Source: Spirochaetales bacterium
GTDB taxonomy: Bacteria > Spirochaetota > GWE2-31-10 > MWDO01
Assembly: GCA_017540815.1 (NCBI GenBank)
Contig: JAFYAI010000031.1
Span: 1 to 59,857 of the forward strand
Length of the DNA: 59,857 bases
Reading direction: 5' to 3'
Shown here in pieces: positions 1 to 7,627 of this stretch (within the stretch, counting starts at the first letter, position 1; every line of letters starts with the position of its first letter). Under the pieces are notes generated by a model. That model saw nothing but the letters and a program-made list of their open reading frames with translations. It had not been told where the DNA came from and made no database searches. The translations under genes were made by a program, and so were the position numbers.

Positions 1-255
1 GGATGTATCTTCCAAAACAACTATGATATAGGCATCCCTGCCGGCAGACTCATTGAAGAAGCAGGACTGAAAGGCTGCAAAATCGGCGGAGCAAAAATCT
101 ATGAAAGACATGCCAACTTCATTATCAATGAAGATAATGCAACAGCTCAGGATGTGCAGGAACTGATAGCACATATAGACAGAACATTATCAGCGAAAGG
201 GTATCACTTAGAACCGGAAGTCAGGATTCTGCACAACGAGGAGAAACCATGCTAA
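1..255 (+). CDS. murB: UDP-N-acetylmuramate dehydrogenase, C-terminal part
   Basis: The first codons of the window continue an upstream gene in frame 1 and give about 84 residues. They read as the C-terminal domain of MurB, the FAD enzyme that reduces UDP-GlcNAc-enolpyruvate to UDP-MurNAc in peptidoglycan synthesis. The visible family landmarks are AGRLIEEAGLKG, GGAKIYERHANFIIN and the terminal LEPEVRIL, whose second Glu corresponds to the catalytic acid of MurB. The 5' part, with the FAD domain, lies outside the window. The stop at 253-255 overlaps the start of the next gene by seven bases, so the two are probably translationally coupled. Confidence 0.85.
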   Translation, partial: GCIFQNNYDIGIPAGRLIEEAGLKGCKIGGAKIYERHANFIINEDNATAQDVQELIAHIDRTLSAKGYHLEPEVRILHNEEKPC

Positions 256-1643
256 AGGAGAACAGCAACTTTTTCTTAGCGATACTTACGATATGCGATC
301 TGATAGTGTTCTTCTTCGCATATTTGGCAGCTGCTTACTTAACTGTCGGTCTGTCAATGTTCGGCTCGGCTAAAGATTTCATTATCCCGATTGTGATCAA
401 CTGTTTATTCCTGCTGGTGTATGAGAAATTCGAGTTTTCCCATAGCTATCGCTTTCGTCCGTTCTCACTTATCTTCAAAAATCTCCTGCTGCTATATATG
501 GTTGTAGTATCTGTCATATACACTCTGATACTTACAGGTCTGTACAAATACAGCAGCCGATTTGTGATCATTTACACCGGTATATTTATGTCAATATTCC
601 TCGTTGCGAGATTGTTTATCAAGATCTTTCTCCATATTATACGCAGCAAGGGATACAACTTCCGGCGGTATCTGATTATCGGAGCAGGCAAAGTCGGACT
701 GTCGTTCTACCGCAAAGTCAAGCGAAATAACAAACTCGGCATAAAGATCATAGGTTTCCTTGATGATAATCCTGACATTCTCAATCATCCTGGTCACGAA
801 TACACCGATGAAGTCAAGAAACTTATCCTCGGCAGCACAGATAAACTGGAGAATGTGCTCAAAACTATCGCCGTCGATAATGTTGTACTTGCACTGCCAA
901 TGTATGCCAATAAAAAGATCGTCGATATAACTAACCTTTGTGAAAAATACGGCGTTAAAGCAGAATTGATTCCGGATTATTTCAAGATTATATCACGCAA
1001 TCCGTCCATGCGGCAAATACAGGGCTATCCTCTCATAGGCATTCGCAATGTTCCTCTGGAGAATATGTTTAACCGGTTTATCAAGCGGCTATGCGACCTG
1101 ACTCTTAGTCTGATCGCTTTCATCGTGCTGCTGCCGCTGTTTGGCATCATCGCTATAGGTATCAAACTGACATCGAAAGGACCTGTATTCTTCAAGCAAA
1201 AGAGAACAGGATTCATGCAGAGAGACTTCGAGATCATCAAGTTCCGCACGATGATCGTCAATAACGATGCCGACAAAGTTCAGGCTACGAAAGACGATCC
1301 GCGCAAAACTAAGTTTGGAGACTTCCTGCGCAAAACTAACCTTGACGAACTGCCGCAGATCCTCAATATCATCCGCGGAGAGATGTCTATCGTCGGTCCT
1401 CGTCCGCACATGCTGACACATACTGAAGAGTTCTATCAGAAATACGACAAATATCTCGTGCGTCACTGGGTCAAACCGGGATTAACCGGTTGGGCACAAG
1501 TCAACGGCTGGAGAGGCGACTCTGACATCGGCATGAGGATCAAATACGACATCGACTATATTGAAAACTGGACATTCTTCTTGGATGTCAAGATCATCTT
1601 CCTCACAGTCTTCGGCAGGAAAGTAAAGCGGTATGCGTATTGA
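249..1643 (+). CDS. Polyprenyl-phosphate sugar-1-phosphate transferase (WbaP/WcaJ type)
   Basis: This is a 464-residue polytopic membrane enzyme of the bacterial sugar transferase family. It is expected to move a sugar-1-phosphate from a nucleotide sugar to undecaprenyl phosphate, starting a surface polysaccharide. The N-terminal 130 residues hold four or five hydrophobic segments. A Rossmann-like CoA-binding-3 region follows (RYLIIGAGKVGLSFY, near 140-155). After another membrane segment comes the catalytic module with KFRTM, LDELPQILNIIRGEMS, VGPRP and KPGLTGWAQVNGWRGD. Its length is normal for the WcaJ group. It overlaps murB by seven bases, linking wall and surface glycan synthesis. The sugar substrate cannot be told from sequence. 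It converges on the Rrf2 gene with only 18 bases between stops and no visible terminator. Confidence 0.85.
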   Translation: MLKENSNFFLAILTICDLIVFFFAYLAAAYLTVGLSMFGSAKDFIIPIVINCLFLLVYEKFEFSHSYRFRPFSLIFKNLLLLYMVVVSVIYTLILTGLYKYSSRFVIIYTGIFMSIFLVARLFIKIFLHIIRSKGYNFRRYLIIGAGKVGLSFYRKVKRNNKLGIKIIGFLDDNPDILNHPGHEYTDEVKKLILGSTDKLENVLKTIAVDNVVLALPMYANKKIVDITNLCEKYGVKAELIPDYFKIISRNPSMRQIQGYPLIGIRNVPLENMFNRFIKRLCDLTLSLIAFIVLLPLFGIIAIGIKLTSKGPVFFKQKRTGFMQRDFEIIKFRTMIVNNDADKVQATKDDPRKTKFGDFLRKTNLDELPQILNIIRGEMSIVGPRPHMLTHTEEFYQKYDKYLVRHWVKPGLTGWAQVNGWRGDSDIGMRIKYDIDYIENWTFFLDVKIIFLTVFGRKVKRYAY

Positions 1644-1661
1644 TCGACGCACATCTCTGAA

Positions 1662-2093
1662 TCATATCACATACTCCGGCATACCATGAGGGCAGTCGGC
1701 AAGATCTGCCAATGTAACACCGTCCAAATACCCCTGCACCAGTTCATCCAGCTTGCTCCACAATGCGATAGTCCGACAAAACGGCTTGCGTTCGCATGGG
1801 GCGGCGTTTGCTTCGAGGCATGACACAGGAGCCAGAGACCCTTCGGTCAAACGAAGAATGTCACCGACTCGGTAGTCCTCCGGCGGACGGTTGAGCTTGT
1901 AGCCGCCCCCCTTGCCGTGCACAGCATCAACAAAACCGGCTTTCGACAGCATAGTCATTATGGCCTCAATGTATTTCTGAGATATTTGCTGACGCTCGGC
2001 GATCTCCTTCAGTGGCGTGCGGTCTTTATCCCGATGCTCCGCCAGATCTATCATTACCCGCAGTGCATACCTGCCCCGTGTTGAAACTATCAT
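1662..2093 (-). CDS. Rrf2/IscR-family transcriptional regulator
   Basis: The 143-residue protein has the Rrf2 layout: an N-terminal winged helix beginning MIVSTRGRYALRVMIDLAEH, a recognition region (LKEIAERQQISQKYIEAIM), the GKGGGYKLNRPP wing, and a cysteine cluster near 92-106 spaced C-x7-C-x5-C. Such a cluster binds an Fe-S cluster in IscR-type members. It is the last gene of the sulfur/Fe-S gene row and follows iscU, so it probably senses Fe-S or cysteine status and controls the row. It also has its own promoter (2153-2181). Whether it is IscR-like or CymR-like in signal is not decided by sequence, although the three cysteines favour IscR. Confidence 0.85.
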   Translation of the reverse strand: MIVSTRGRYALRVMIDLAEHRDKDRTPLKEIAERQQISQKYIEAIMTMLSKAGFVDAVHGKGGGYKLNRPPEDYRVGDILRLTEGSLAPVSCLEANAAPCERKPFCRTIALWSKLDELVQGYLDGVTLADLADCPHGMPEYVI

Positions 2094-2130
2094 AGTTACC
2101 GTCCGTATATTTATTTCATTTTAAGAATGC

Positions 2131-2181
2131 AGTGTAACCGCATACACTTGGTATTATATCAGATTTTATCCAAACTGTCTA
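2131..2181 (-). promoter_or_regulatory. Promoter of the Rrf2 gene with downstream palindrome
   Basis: On the minus strand there is a -35 box TAGACA (2176-2181), a 17-base spacer and a perfect -10 box TATAAT (2153-2158). Just downstream lies AGTGTA-6-TACACT (2131-2148), an 18-bp interrupted palindrome placed where a repressor would block initiation. Autoregulation by the Rrf2 protein is inference. Confidence 0.6.
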
Positions 2182-2184
2182 CAA

Positions 2185-2628
2185 TTATTCCGAACAATGG
2201 GCACAGGTACTCTCTCGGAATAAATCTGCATCATAAGCGATATTATTTTTGTCGTAGTAGTCTTTGACCGCTGCCTTAATCGCTTCCTCAGCAAGCACCG
2301 AGCAGTGCATCTTATATGCAGGCAGACCGTCAAGTGCTTCGGCGACTGCCTTATTGGACAGATTAAGAGCGTCATCAATGCTTTTGCCTTTGATCAACTC
2401 CGTCGCCATCGAACTTGATGCGATTGCACTGCCGCAGCCGAATGTCTCGAATTTAACATCTTCGATCGTCTTCTTTCCGTTATCGCCGTCGGCGATCTTC
2501 AGATATATCGTCATAATATCGCCGCATTTTGCATTGCCTGCCTCACCGACTGCATCGGCGTTCTCTATTCTTCCAAGATTCCGCGGATTGCGGAAATGAT
2601 CCATAACTTTTTCGCTGTATAATGCCAT
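2185..2628 (-). CDS. iscU: Fe-S cluster scaffold protein IscU (NifU-like)
   Basis: The 147-residue protein starts MALYSEKVMDHFRNPRNLG and keeps the three scaffold cysteines in KCGD, FGCGSA and HCSVLAEEA, with the Asp after the first. It assembles nascent Fe-S clusters in the cytoplasm from sulfur delivered by IscS, encoded 59 bases upstream on the same strand. The AAGGAA ribosome site follows directly on a long hairpin. There is no C-terminal Nfu domain. A short Cys-rich tail (CAHCSE) ends the protein. Confidence 0.9.
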   Translation of the reverse strand: MALYSEKVMDHFRNPRNLGRIENADAVGEAGNAKCGDIMTIYLKIADGDNGKKTIEDVKFETFGCGSAIASSSMATELIKGKSIDDALNLSNKAVAEALDGLPAYKMHCSVLAEEAIKAAVKDYYDKNNIAYDADLFRESTCAHCSE

Positions 2629-2640
2629 ATTTATTCCTTT

Positions 2641-2682
2641 TTTTTCAGGTTAGTCCGCAGGCGTGCAGACTAACCTGAAAAA
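2641..2682 (-). promoter_or_regulatory. Intercistronic hairpin between iscS and iscU
   Basis: A perfect 15-bp inverted repeat (arms TTTTTCAGGTTAGTC and its complement, 12-base loop) fills the gap before iscU. In the direction of transcription the stem is followed by A residues and the iscU ribosome site rather than a T tract, so it looks like an mRNA processing or stability element and not a terminator. Confidence 0.55.
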
Positions 2683-2687
2683 CATAA

Positions 2688-3872
2688 TTACAATATAAAT
2701 GATCTCTTCCCATTTTGCAGATCTCTCCATACCGGAGAAATCCTTCGCAAATATGATACTACTTCTTCTACTGACTTAATGATATAATCAACTTCATCCT
2801 CAGTATTCTCCTCGGTAATAGTCAGGCGAAGCGAACCATGTGCAACATCGTGGACACGACCGATCGCCAGCAGGACATGAGACGGATCAAGAGAACCTGA
2901 TGTACATGCCGAACCGCTTGATGCACAGATACCCTTGTCATCAAGCAGAAGCAGCAGGCTCTCACCTTCGATACCCTCGAAGCAAAAACTCACATTGCCG
3001 GGCAGACGCTGCACGGCATCACCGTTTAACGCAGAATGTTCTATCCGGCTAAGTCCGTCTATCAGACGATTTCGCAGTTTCACGATACTTTCGCTGTTGG
3101 ACGACATATTACAGACGGCATCTTCCAGAGCTACTGTCATCCCGACAATGCCTGCAAGATTCTCAGTGCCGGCTCGTTTGCCGCGTTCCTGAGCTCCGCC
3201 CTCTATAAGATTAGACAATACAACACCTTTTCGGGCATACAGCACTCCGACTCCGCGGGGACCGTGAAATTTGTGAGCGGACAACGACAGCATATCGATA
3301 TGCTGAGCCTTGACATCTACCGGGATATGCCCCACCGCCTGAACAGCATCGGTATGAAACCATACGCCTTTGTCACGACAAACTTGTCCAATCTCCGCAA
3401 TCGGCTGAATTGTCCCGATCTCATTATTGGCAGTCATTATCGTAACAAGTGCCGTATTCTCGGTAATCGCCTCGGCGACCTGCTCAGGTGTCACTATACC
3501 GTTGCTGTGAACATCAAGATATGTAACTGTATATCCCTGTTTCTCCAGTTTCTTCAATGTGTGCAGCACGGCATGATGTTCAAACGCAGTCGTTATAATG
3601 TGATTCTTCCCTTTGCGGCTGCCCCAAACAGCAGCAGACAAAATCGCCTGATTATCAGACTCACTGCCACCAGATGTGAAATAAATCTCATTTGGTTCAG
3701 CATTAAGAATCTTGGCAATCCTTGCCCGTGCATCTTCAAGATGCTCTTTAGCCTCCTGCCCGAATGAATACAAACTCGACGGATTGCCGTAAATATCCGT
3801 CAGGAACGGCATCATCTCTTTCAGAGCGTGAGAACTTAATTTCGTTGTTGCTGCATTATCAGCATATATCAT
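2688..3872 (-). CDS. iscS: Cysteine desulfurase IscS/NifS
   Basis: This 394-residue PLP enzyme takes sulfur from cysteine, giving alanine and a protein persulfide for Fe-S assembly and thiolation. Landmarks are [11 protein letters not shown] at the start, [20 protein letters not shown], the PLP lysine in [11 protein letters not shown], and the persulfide cysteine in SSGSACTSG. An AGGAGG site seven bases before the ATG fixes the start. It sits between the pyridoxal kinase and iscU in the minus-strand row. The long catalytic loop with SACTSG is typical of group I IscS/NifS. Confidence 0.92.
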   Translation of the reverse strand: MIYADNAATTKLSSHALKEMMPFLTDIYGNPSSLYSFGQEAKEHLEDARARIAKILNAEPNEIYFTSGGSESDNQAILSAAVWGSRKGKNHIITTAFEHHAVLHTLKKLEKQGYTVTYLDVHSNGIVTPEQVAEAITENTALVTIMTANNEIGTIQPIAEIGQVCRDKGVWFHTDAVQAVGHIPVDVKAQHIDMLSLSAHKFHGPRGVGVLYARKGVVLSNLIEGGAQERGKRAGTENLAGIVGMTVALEDAVCNMSSNSESIVKLRNRLIDGLSRIEHSALNGDAVQRLPGNVSFCFEGIEGESLLLLLDDKGICASSGSACTSGSLDPSHVLLAIGRVHDVAHGSLRLTITEENTEDEVDYIIKSVEEVVSYLRRISPVWRDLQNGKRSFIL

Positions 3873-3882
3873 TCTTATCCTC

Positions 3883-3923
3883 CTGAATAATATATTCTCT
3901 CTGTTCAGAAAATTTTTATTCAG
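3883..3923 (-). promoter_or_regulatory. Weak inverted repeat before iscS
   Basis: CTGAATAA and TTATTCAG form an 8-bp inverted repeat with a 25-base loop between the kinase stop and iscS. The 3' arm touches the iscS AGGAGG site, so pairing could limit iscS translation. It is weaker than the hairpins at the other junctions. Confidence 0.3.
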
Positions 3924-3949
3924 TCTTTTTCATTATATATTAACAGCAG

Positions 3950-4795
3950 TTATTTTGCTGCTAATGTCTCGATAGTCTGTGCAAGCCACAGCAGTGACTT
4001 CTCAAATTTCACGCCGTACCAATGTGACTTGTCATTCAGTGTATTCTCAATCGCCAGCACAGTAAAGTCAGCGGCTATCTTCGCAGAGTCAAATACACTT
4101 AGTCCGCGTGACAACGCTCCTGTAAATGCCGAAGCATACACATCGCCTGTTCCATGACCACCGCCGGGTATCTTCTTGTGACGATAATACTGCACATTGC
4201 CATTCTCATAAACGACGACACCTGTATATTGCGGCTCATATCCTACGCCTGTCAGGACAACAGTCTTTGCCCCCAACGCTGTAAGTTTTTGGCACAATTG
4301 TGCAATATAAGATTCATCATAGGTTTCGCGATATTCTGAATCGGTCAACAGCGATGCTTCGGTAATATTCGGCAGTATAATATCGGATTCCGCAGCCAAA
4401 GACTTCATCGCTTCAACGAAAGCATTATCGAATCCGGGATACAGTTTACCGTTATCAGCCATTGCCGGATCGATAATCTTAAGAGCATTCGGATTGCCGT
4501 CTGTATTGAGAATATGACGAACATAATCTATCTGCTTTGTGCTGCCTAAATATCCTGTGTAGAATGTGTCGAATCGAATATTTTCTTTTTTCCAGCGGTC
4601 ACTAATCAGAGGCAGATCCTCAGTCAGATCGCGGAATGTCCAGCCTGTAAATCCGGCAGTATGATTAGACAATACCGCAGACGGCAAAACAGCGGTTTCT
4701 ATTCCGCAGACAGAGATAATCGGCAATGCAACTGTTAGTGAGCACTGACCGACACACGAAATATCCTGTATAGTTAATATCCGTTTATATTCCAT
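3950..4795 (-). CDS. Pyridoxal/pyridoxamine kinase (PdxY-like)
   Basis: This 281-residue ribokinase-fold enzyme should phosphorylate B6 vitamers to make pyridoxal phosphate. It shows the N-terminal QDISCVGQCSLTVALPI block, SNHTAGFTGWTFRDLTEDLP, DPAMADNGKLYP, PNITEASLLT and the anion-hole motif GGGHGTGD near 215-222. The ATG at 4795 is preferred over an upstream TTG because AAAGGA lies nine bases before it. Its neighbours metY, cysK and iscS are all PLP enzymes, so the kinase probably supplies their shared cofactor. A thiamine-type kinase is a less likely alternative. Confidence 0.85.
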   Translation of the reverse strand: MEYKRILTIQDISCVGQCSLTVALPIISVCGIETAVLPSAVLSNHTAGFTGWTFRDLTEDLPLISDRWKKENIRFDTFYTGYLGSTKQIDYVRHILNTDGNPNALKIIDPAMADNGKLYPGFDNAFVEAMKSLAAESDIILPNITEASLLTDSEYRETYDESYIAQLCQKLTALGAKTVVLTGVGYEPQYTGVVVYENGNVQYYRHKKIPGGGHGTGDVYASAFTGALSRGLSVFDSAKIAADFTVLAIENTLNDKSHWYGVKFEKSLLWLAQTIETLAAK

Positions 4796-4816
4796 ATATA
4801 ACAATCCTTTTTCACA

Positions 4817-4845
4817 GAATTAGGCTGCCATCAGCAGCCTAATTC
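4817..4845 (-). promoter_or_regulatory. Intercistronic hairpin between cysK and kinase gene
   Basis: GAATTAGGCTGC, a five-base loop and the exact complement form a perfect 12-bp stem just before the kinase ribosome site. No T tract follows in the direction of transcription, so a processing or stability role fits better than termination. Confidence 0.55.
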
Positions 4846-4851
4846 TAACAA

Positions 4852-5784
4852 TTAATCCGCAAACAGCGGAGTAGACAAGTATCTGTCACCCGTATCAGGC
4901 AGAAGGACTACGATATTCTTACCGGCATTCTCAGGACGCTTAGCCAGCTGAATTGCAGCCCATGCAGCAGCACCGCTTGAGATACCTACCAGAACACCTT
5001 CTTTCTTGCCGATTGCTTTGCCGACAGCGAAAGCATCATCATTAGTTACAGGGATGATCTCATCATAGATCTTGGTGTCCAACACATCAGGAACGAAACC
5101 TGCCCCGATACCCTGTATCTTGTGTGAACCTGCAGTGCCTTTGCTGAGGACAGGGCTGTCTGCCGGCTCAACCGCAACAACTTTAACATTGGCATTTTTT
5201 GATTTCAGATATTGACCAACACCTGTTACAGTTCCGCCTGTGCCGACACCTGCTACGAAGATGTCTACTTTGCCGTCTGTGTCATTCCAAATTTCAGGGC
5301 CTGTAGTTTCTCGGTGAGTCTTAGGATTGGCAGGATTGACGAACTGCCCGGGGATGAAGCCGTTCGGTATAGTCTCTGATAACTCCTGCGCCTTAGCAAT
5401 AGCACCTTTCATACCTTTAGCACCTTCTGTAAGGACAAGCTCTGCTCCGTAAGCCTTCATCAGCTGGCGGCGTTCGACTGACATGGTCTCCGGCATGACG
5501 ATGATAATTTTGTAACCTCGTGCAGCGGCAACTGAAGCCAAACCTATACCTGTATTTCCAGATGTTGGCTCTATAATAACCGAACCCGGTTTGAGTTTGC
5601 CGCTCTTCTCTGCGTCATCAATCATTGATTTTGCAATTCTGTCTTTGACACTGCCTGCCGGATTGAAGTATTCCAGCTTAGCATAAAGCTTTGCTCCCAA
5701 GTTATTCTCTTTCTCAATGTGTGTTAATTCCAATAACGGTGTTGCTCCGATCAACTGATCTGCTGATGTGTAAATCTTTGACAT
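4852..5784 (-). CDS. cysK: Cysteine synthase A (O-acetylserine sulfhydrylase)
   Basis: This 310-residue PLP enzyme makes cysteine from O-acetylserine and sulfide. It has [10 protein letters not shown], the PLP lysine in PAGSVKDR, the substrate loop [26 protein letters not shown] and GISSGAA. The ATG at 5784 ([13 protein letters not shown]) is chosen because AAGGAG stands eight bases before it. The reading frame upstream of it runs into repeat DNA and is not family-like. It lies in the sulfur row between metY and the pyridoxal kinase. Confidence 0.92.
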   Translation of the reverse strand: MSKIYTSADQLIGATPLLELTHIEKENNLGAKLYAKLEYFNPAGSVKDRIAKSMIDDAEKSGKLKPGSVIIEPTSGNTGIGLASVAAARGYKIIIVMPETMSVERRQLMKAYGAELVLTEGAKGMKGAIAKAQELSETIPNGFIPGQFVNPANPKTHRETTGPEIWNDTDGKVDIFVAGVGTGGTVTGVGQYLKSKNANVKVVAVEPADSPVLSKGTAGSHKIQGIGAGFVPDVLDTKIYDEIIPVTNDDAFAVGKAIGKKEGVLVGISSGAAAWAAIQLAKRPENAGKNIVVLLPDTGDRYLSTPLFAD

Positions 5785-5815
5785 AGTAAAACTCCTTTTT
5801 ATGTCTTTGTAATTC

Positions 5816-5918
5816 TTGAGATCCCGAATCAAGTTCGGGATGACATTTTATCATTCGGGATGACATTCTTATCATTCTGGATGACATTCTTGTCATGCTG
5901 AACTCGTTTCAGCATCTC
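5816..5918. repeat. Hairpin repeat cluster (HPELDSGS-type) between metY and cysK
   Basis: The gap holds an inverted repeat TCCCGAA-5-TTCGGGA (5822-5840), then three head-to-tail units of about 21 bases around TTCGGGATGACATTCTTATCA (5834-5895), then a second inverted repeat ATGCTGAA-5-TTCAGCAT (5895-5915). Read on the minus strand the first part encodes the CHPELDSGS phrase common to intergenic palindromic repeats in many bacteria. A related copy lies at about 36.75-36.87 kb. Confidence 0.7.
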
Positions 5919-5923
5919 ATTTA

Positions 5924-7213
5924 TTAGATAGCTGCAAATCCGTTCTCCAGATCTGCAATAATATCCTCGTAATGTTCCGTTCCGATCGACAATCGGATAG
6001 TGCTTTGTGTAATGCCCTGATCTGCAAGTTCCGCATCACTAAGCTGGCTATGCGTTGTGCTTGCCGGATGAATAACAAGTGACTTCACATCGGCTACATT
6101 CGCCAGCAGGCTGAATATCTTCAGATTATCGATAAACTTCCATGCTGCATCTTTGCCGCCCTTGATCTCGAATGTGAAGATCGAACCTCCGCCGTTGGGG
6201 AAATATTTCTGATACAGTTTGTGATCAGGATGATCTTTCAGACTCGGATGATTAACCTTGGCAACTTTCGGATGCTTTGCAAGGAATTCAACGATTTTCT
6301 TAGTATTCTCGGCATGTCGGTCAAGACGCAGCGAGAGAGTCTCTACTCCCTGCAGCAGCAGGAATGCGTTGAATGGTGAAATAGCAGCCCCCTGATCCCG
6401 CAGCAGGATTGCCCGGATATATGTAACGAATGCTGCAGGTCCTACAGCATCAGCGAAACTTATGCCGTGATAACTCGGATTAGCCTCGGCAATCGGAGCA
6501 TACTTGCCGCTCTTCTTCCAATCGAATTTACCGGAATCAACAATCACGCCGCCCAGCGATGTTCCGTGACCGCCGATAAATTTCGTCGCAGAATGCACTA
6601 CAATGTCGGCACCGTGTTCAATCGGTCTAATCCAATATGCAGCACCGAATGTATTGTCGATCACAACCGGCAAGCCGTGCTTGTGTGCGATCTGTGAGAC
6701 TGCATCGATGTCAGGAATGTCAGAGTTCGGATTGCCAAGAGTTTCCAGATATACCGCCTTAGTGTTCGGCTTAATCGCATTCTCGACTTCTTTAAGATCG
6801 TGAGCATTAACGAATGTCGTCTCAATGCCCAGCAGTTTCAGTGTATGAGCAAGCAGATTATATGTGCCGCCATAGATTGTCTTCTGAGCGACAATGTGAT
6901 CTCCTGCCTGAGCCAGTGCTTCAATCGTATAAGTAATCGCTGCCGCACCGGAGGCCACTGCAAGAGCCGCAACGCCGCCTTCCAAAGCAGCGATCCTCTG
7001 CTCCAATACACCCTGTGTAGAGTTCGTCAATCGTCCGTAAATGTTGCCGGCATCTGCAAGTCCAAATCTGTCAGCAGCATGCTTAGAGTTGTGGAATACA
7101 TAAGATGTCGTCTGATAAATCGGAACCGCTCTTGCATCCGAAGCCGGATCTGCAGTCTCCTGTCCTACATGTACCTGTAATGTCTCAAAATGTAATTTCT
7201 TATTGTCAGCCAT
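5924..7213 (-). CDS. metY: O-acetylhomoserine (thiol)-lyase
   Basis: This 429-residue enzyme of the Cys/Met metabolism PLP family starts LHFETLQVHVGQETADP and carries YGRLTNSTQGVLEQRIAALE, the PLP lysine in VVHSATKFIGGHGTS, and the C-terminal HPASTTHSQLS and RLSIGTEHYEDI. It makes homocysteine from O-acetylhomoserine and sulfide and may also act on O-acetylserine. GGAGG eight bases before the ATG supports the start. It is the first gene of the minus-strand sulfur row, directly behind the strong promoter at 7301-7329. Confidence 0.9.
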   Translation of the reverse strand: MADNKKLHFETLQVHVGQETADPASDARAVPIYQTTSYVFHNSKHAADRFGLADAGNIYGRLTNSTQGVLEQRIAALEGGVAALAVASGAAAITYTIEALAQAGDHIVAQKTIYGGTYNLLAHTLKLLGIETTFVNAHDLKEVENAIKPNTKAVYLETLGNPNSDIPDIDAVSQIAHKHGLPVVIDNTFGAAYWIRPIEHGADIVVHSATKFIGGHGTSLGGVIVDSGKFDWKKSGKYAPIAEANPSYHGISFADAVGPAAFVTYIRAILLRDQGAAISPFNAFLLLQGVETLSLRLDRHAENTKKIVEFLAKHPKVAKVNHPSLKDHPDHKLYQKYFPNGGGSIFTFEIKGGKDAAWKFIDNLKIFSLLANVADVKSLVIHPASTTHSQLSDAELADQGITQSTIRLSIGTEHYEDIIADLENGFAAI

Positions 7214-7271
7214 TTTTGTGTCCTCCGTAATATCCTTTGTAAAATGTTATATTTGGTTTTCGTTCTTGTTT

Positions 7272-7329
7272 ATTACCTATCTATCTTGTAGGTTGTAGGT
7301 ATAATATCATAAATTACCTACCTTGTCAA
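7272..7329 (-). promoter_or_regulatory. Sulfur-operon promoter with overlapping operator
   Basis: On the minus strand there is a consensus -35 TTGACA (7324-7329), a 17-base spacer and -10 TATTAT (7301-7306). GTAGGTA (7295-7301) and TACCTAC (7315-7321) form a 27-bp inverted repeat spanning spacer and -10. Further ACCTA/TAGGT half-sites follow, with ATTACCTA occurring at both 7272-7279 and 7313-7320. This is a repressor-type layout, and the Rrf2 regulator at the operon end is the natural candidate. Confidence 0.7.
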
Positions 7330-7602
7330 TAGGAAAATATAAAAATTTTATAAATTTTTATAAAATTTTTATATTTTTTAGAAAAAAAACTTGCCGCTTG
7401 GATAAATATTTATTAAATTATATAAATGAAAGAAATAAAATTGCCACCGGAAACTGATATTTGGTATGATTTTTTTGGCTTTAATGCTTACAGATTACAC
7501 TGTGTAATTAGCAAATACAAGCCAAAAAGCAGACCTTCCTTTTTACTTCATCTCCAATTCCCCATAAACTTGACTTTATATCTAAAATATGGTAATTTTT
7601 GC
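7330..7602. other. Divergent intergenic region between metY and feoAB
   Basis: This AT-rich stretch separates the sulfur row from feoAB. It contains a perfect 15-bp palindrome, ATTACACTGTGTAAT (7494-7508), and a more distant TTTTGGC/GCCAAAA pairing around it. A 59-codon open frame (7426-7605) has no ribosome site and no recognisable sequence, so it is not called as a gene. Confidence 0.5.
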
Positions 7603-7617
7603 TGATAATTATTCTCG
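7603..7617 (+). promoter_or_regulatory. Possible Fur box before feoAB
   Basis: TGATAAT-T-ATTCTCG matches the 7-1-7 Fur pattern TGATAAT-n-ATTATCA at 12 of 14 positions, ten bases before the feoAB start. Iron repression is inferred from this and from the gene's role. Confidence 0.45.
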
Positions 7618-7627
7618 GACATAAACA

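Noticed and set aside
2641-2682. Terminator between iscS and iscU
   Set aside because: T residues lie before and A residues after the stem in the direction of transcription, opposite to a factor-independent terminator.
3036-3767. Plus-strand 243-codon frame opposite iscS
   Set aside because: Shadow of a strongly conserved cysteine desulfurase.
5834-5895. CRISPR-like short tandem repeats
   Set aside because: Three adjacent 20-21-base copies have no spacers and belong to a palindromic intergenic repeat.
7426-7605. 59-codon ORF in the metY-feoAB gap
   Set aside because: No ribosome site, no family resemblance, and it overlaps the likely feoAB control region.
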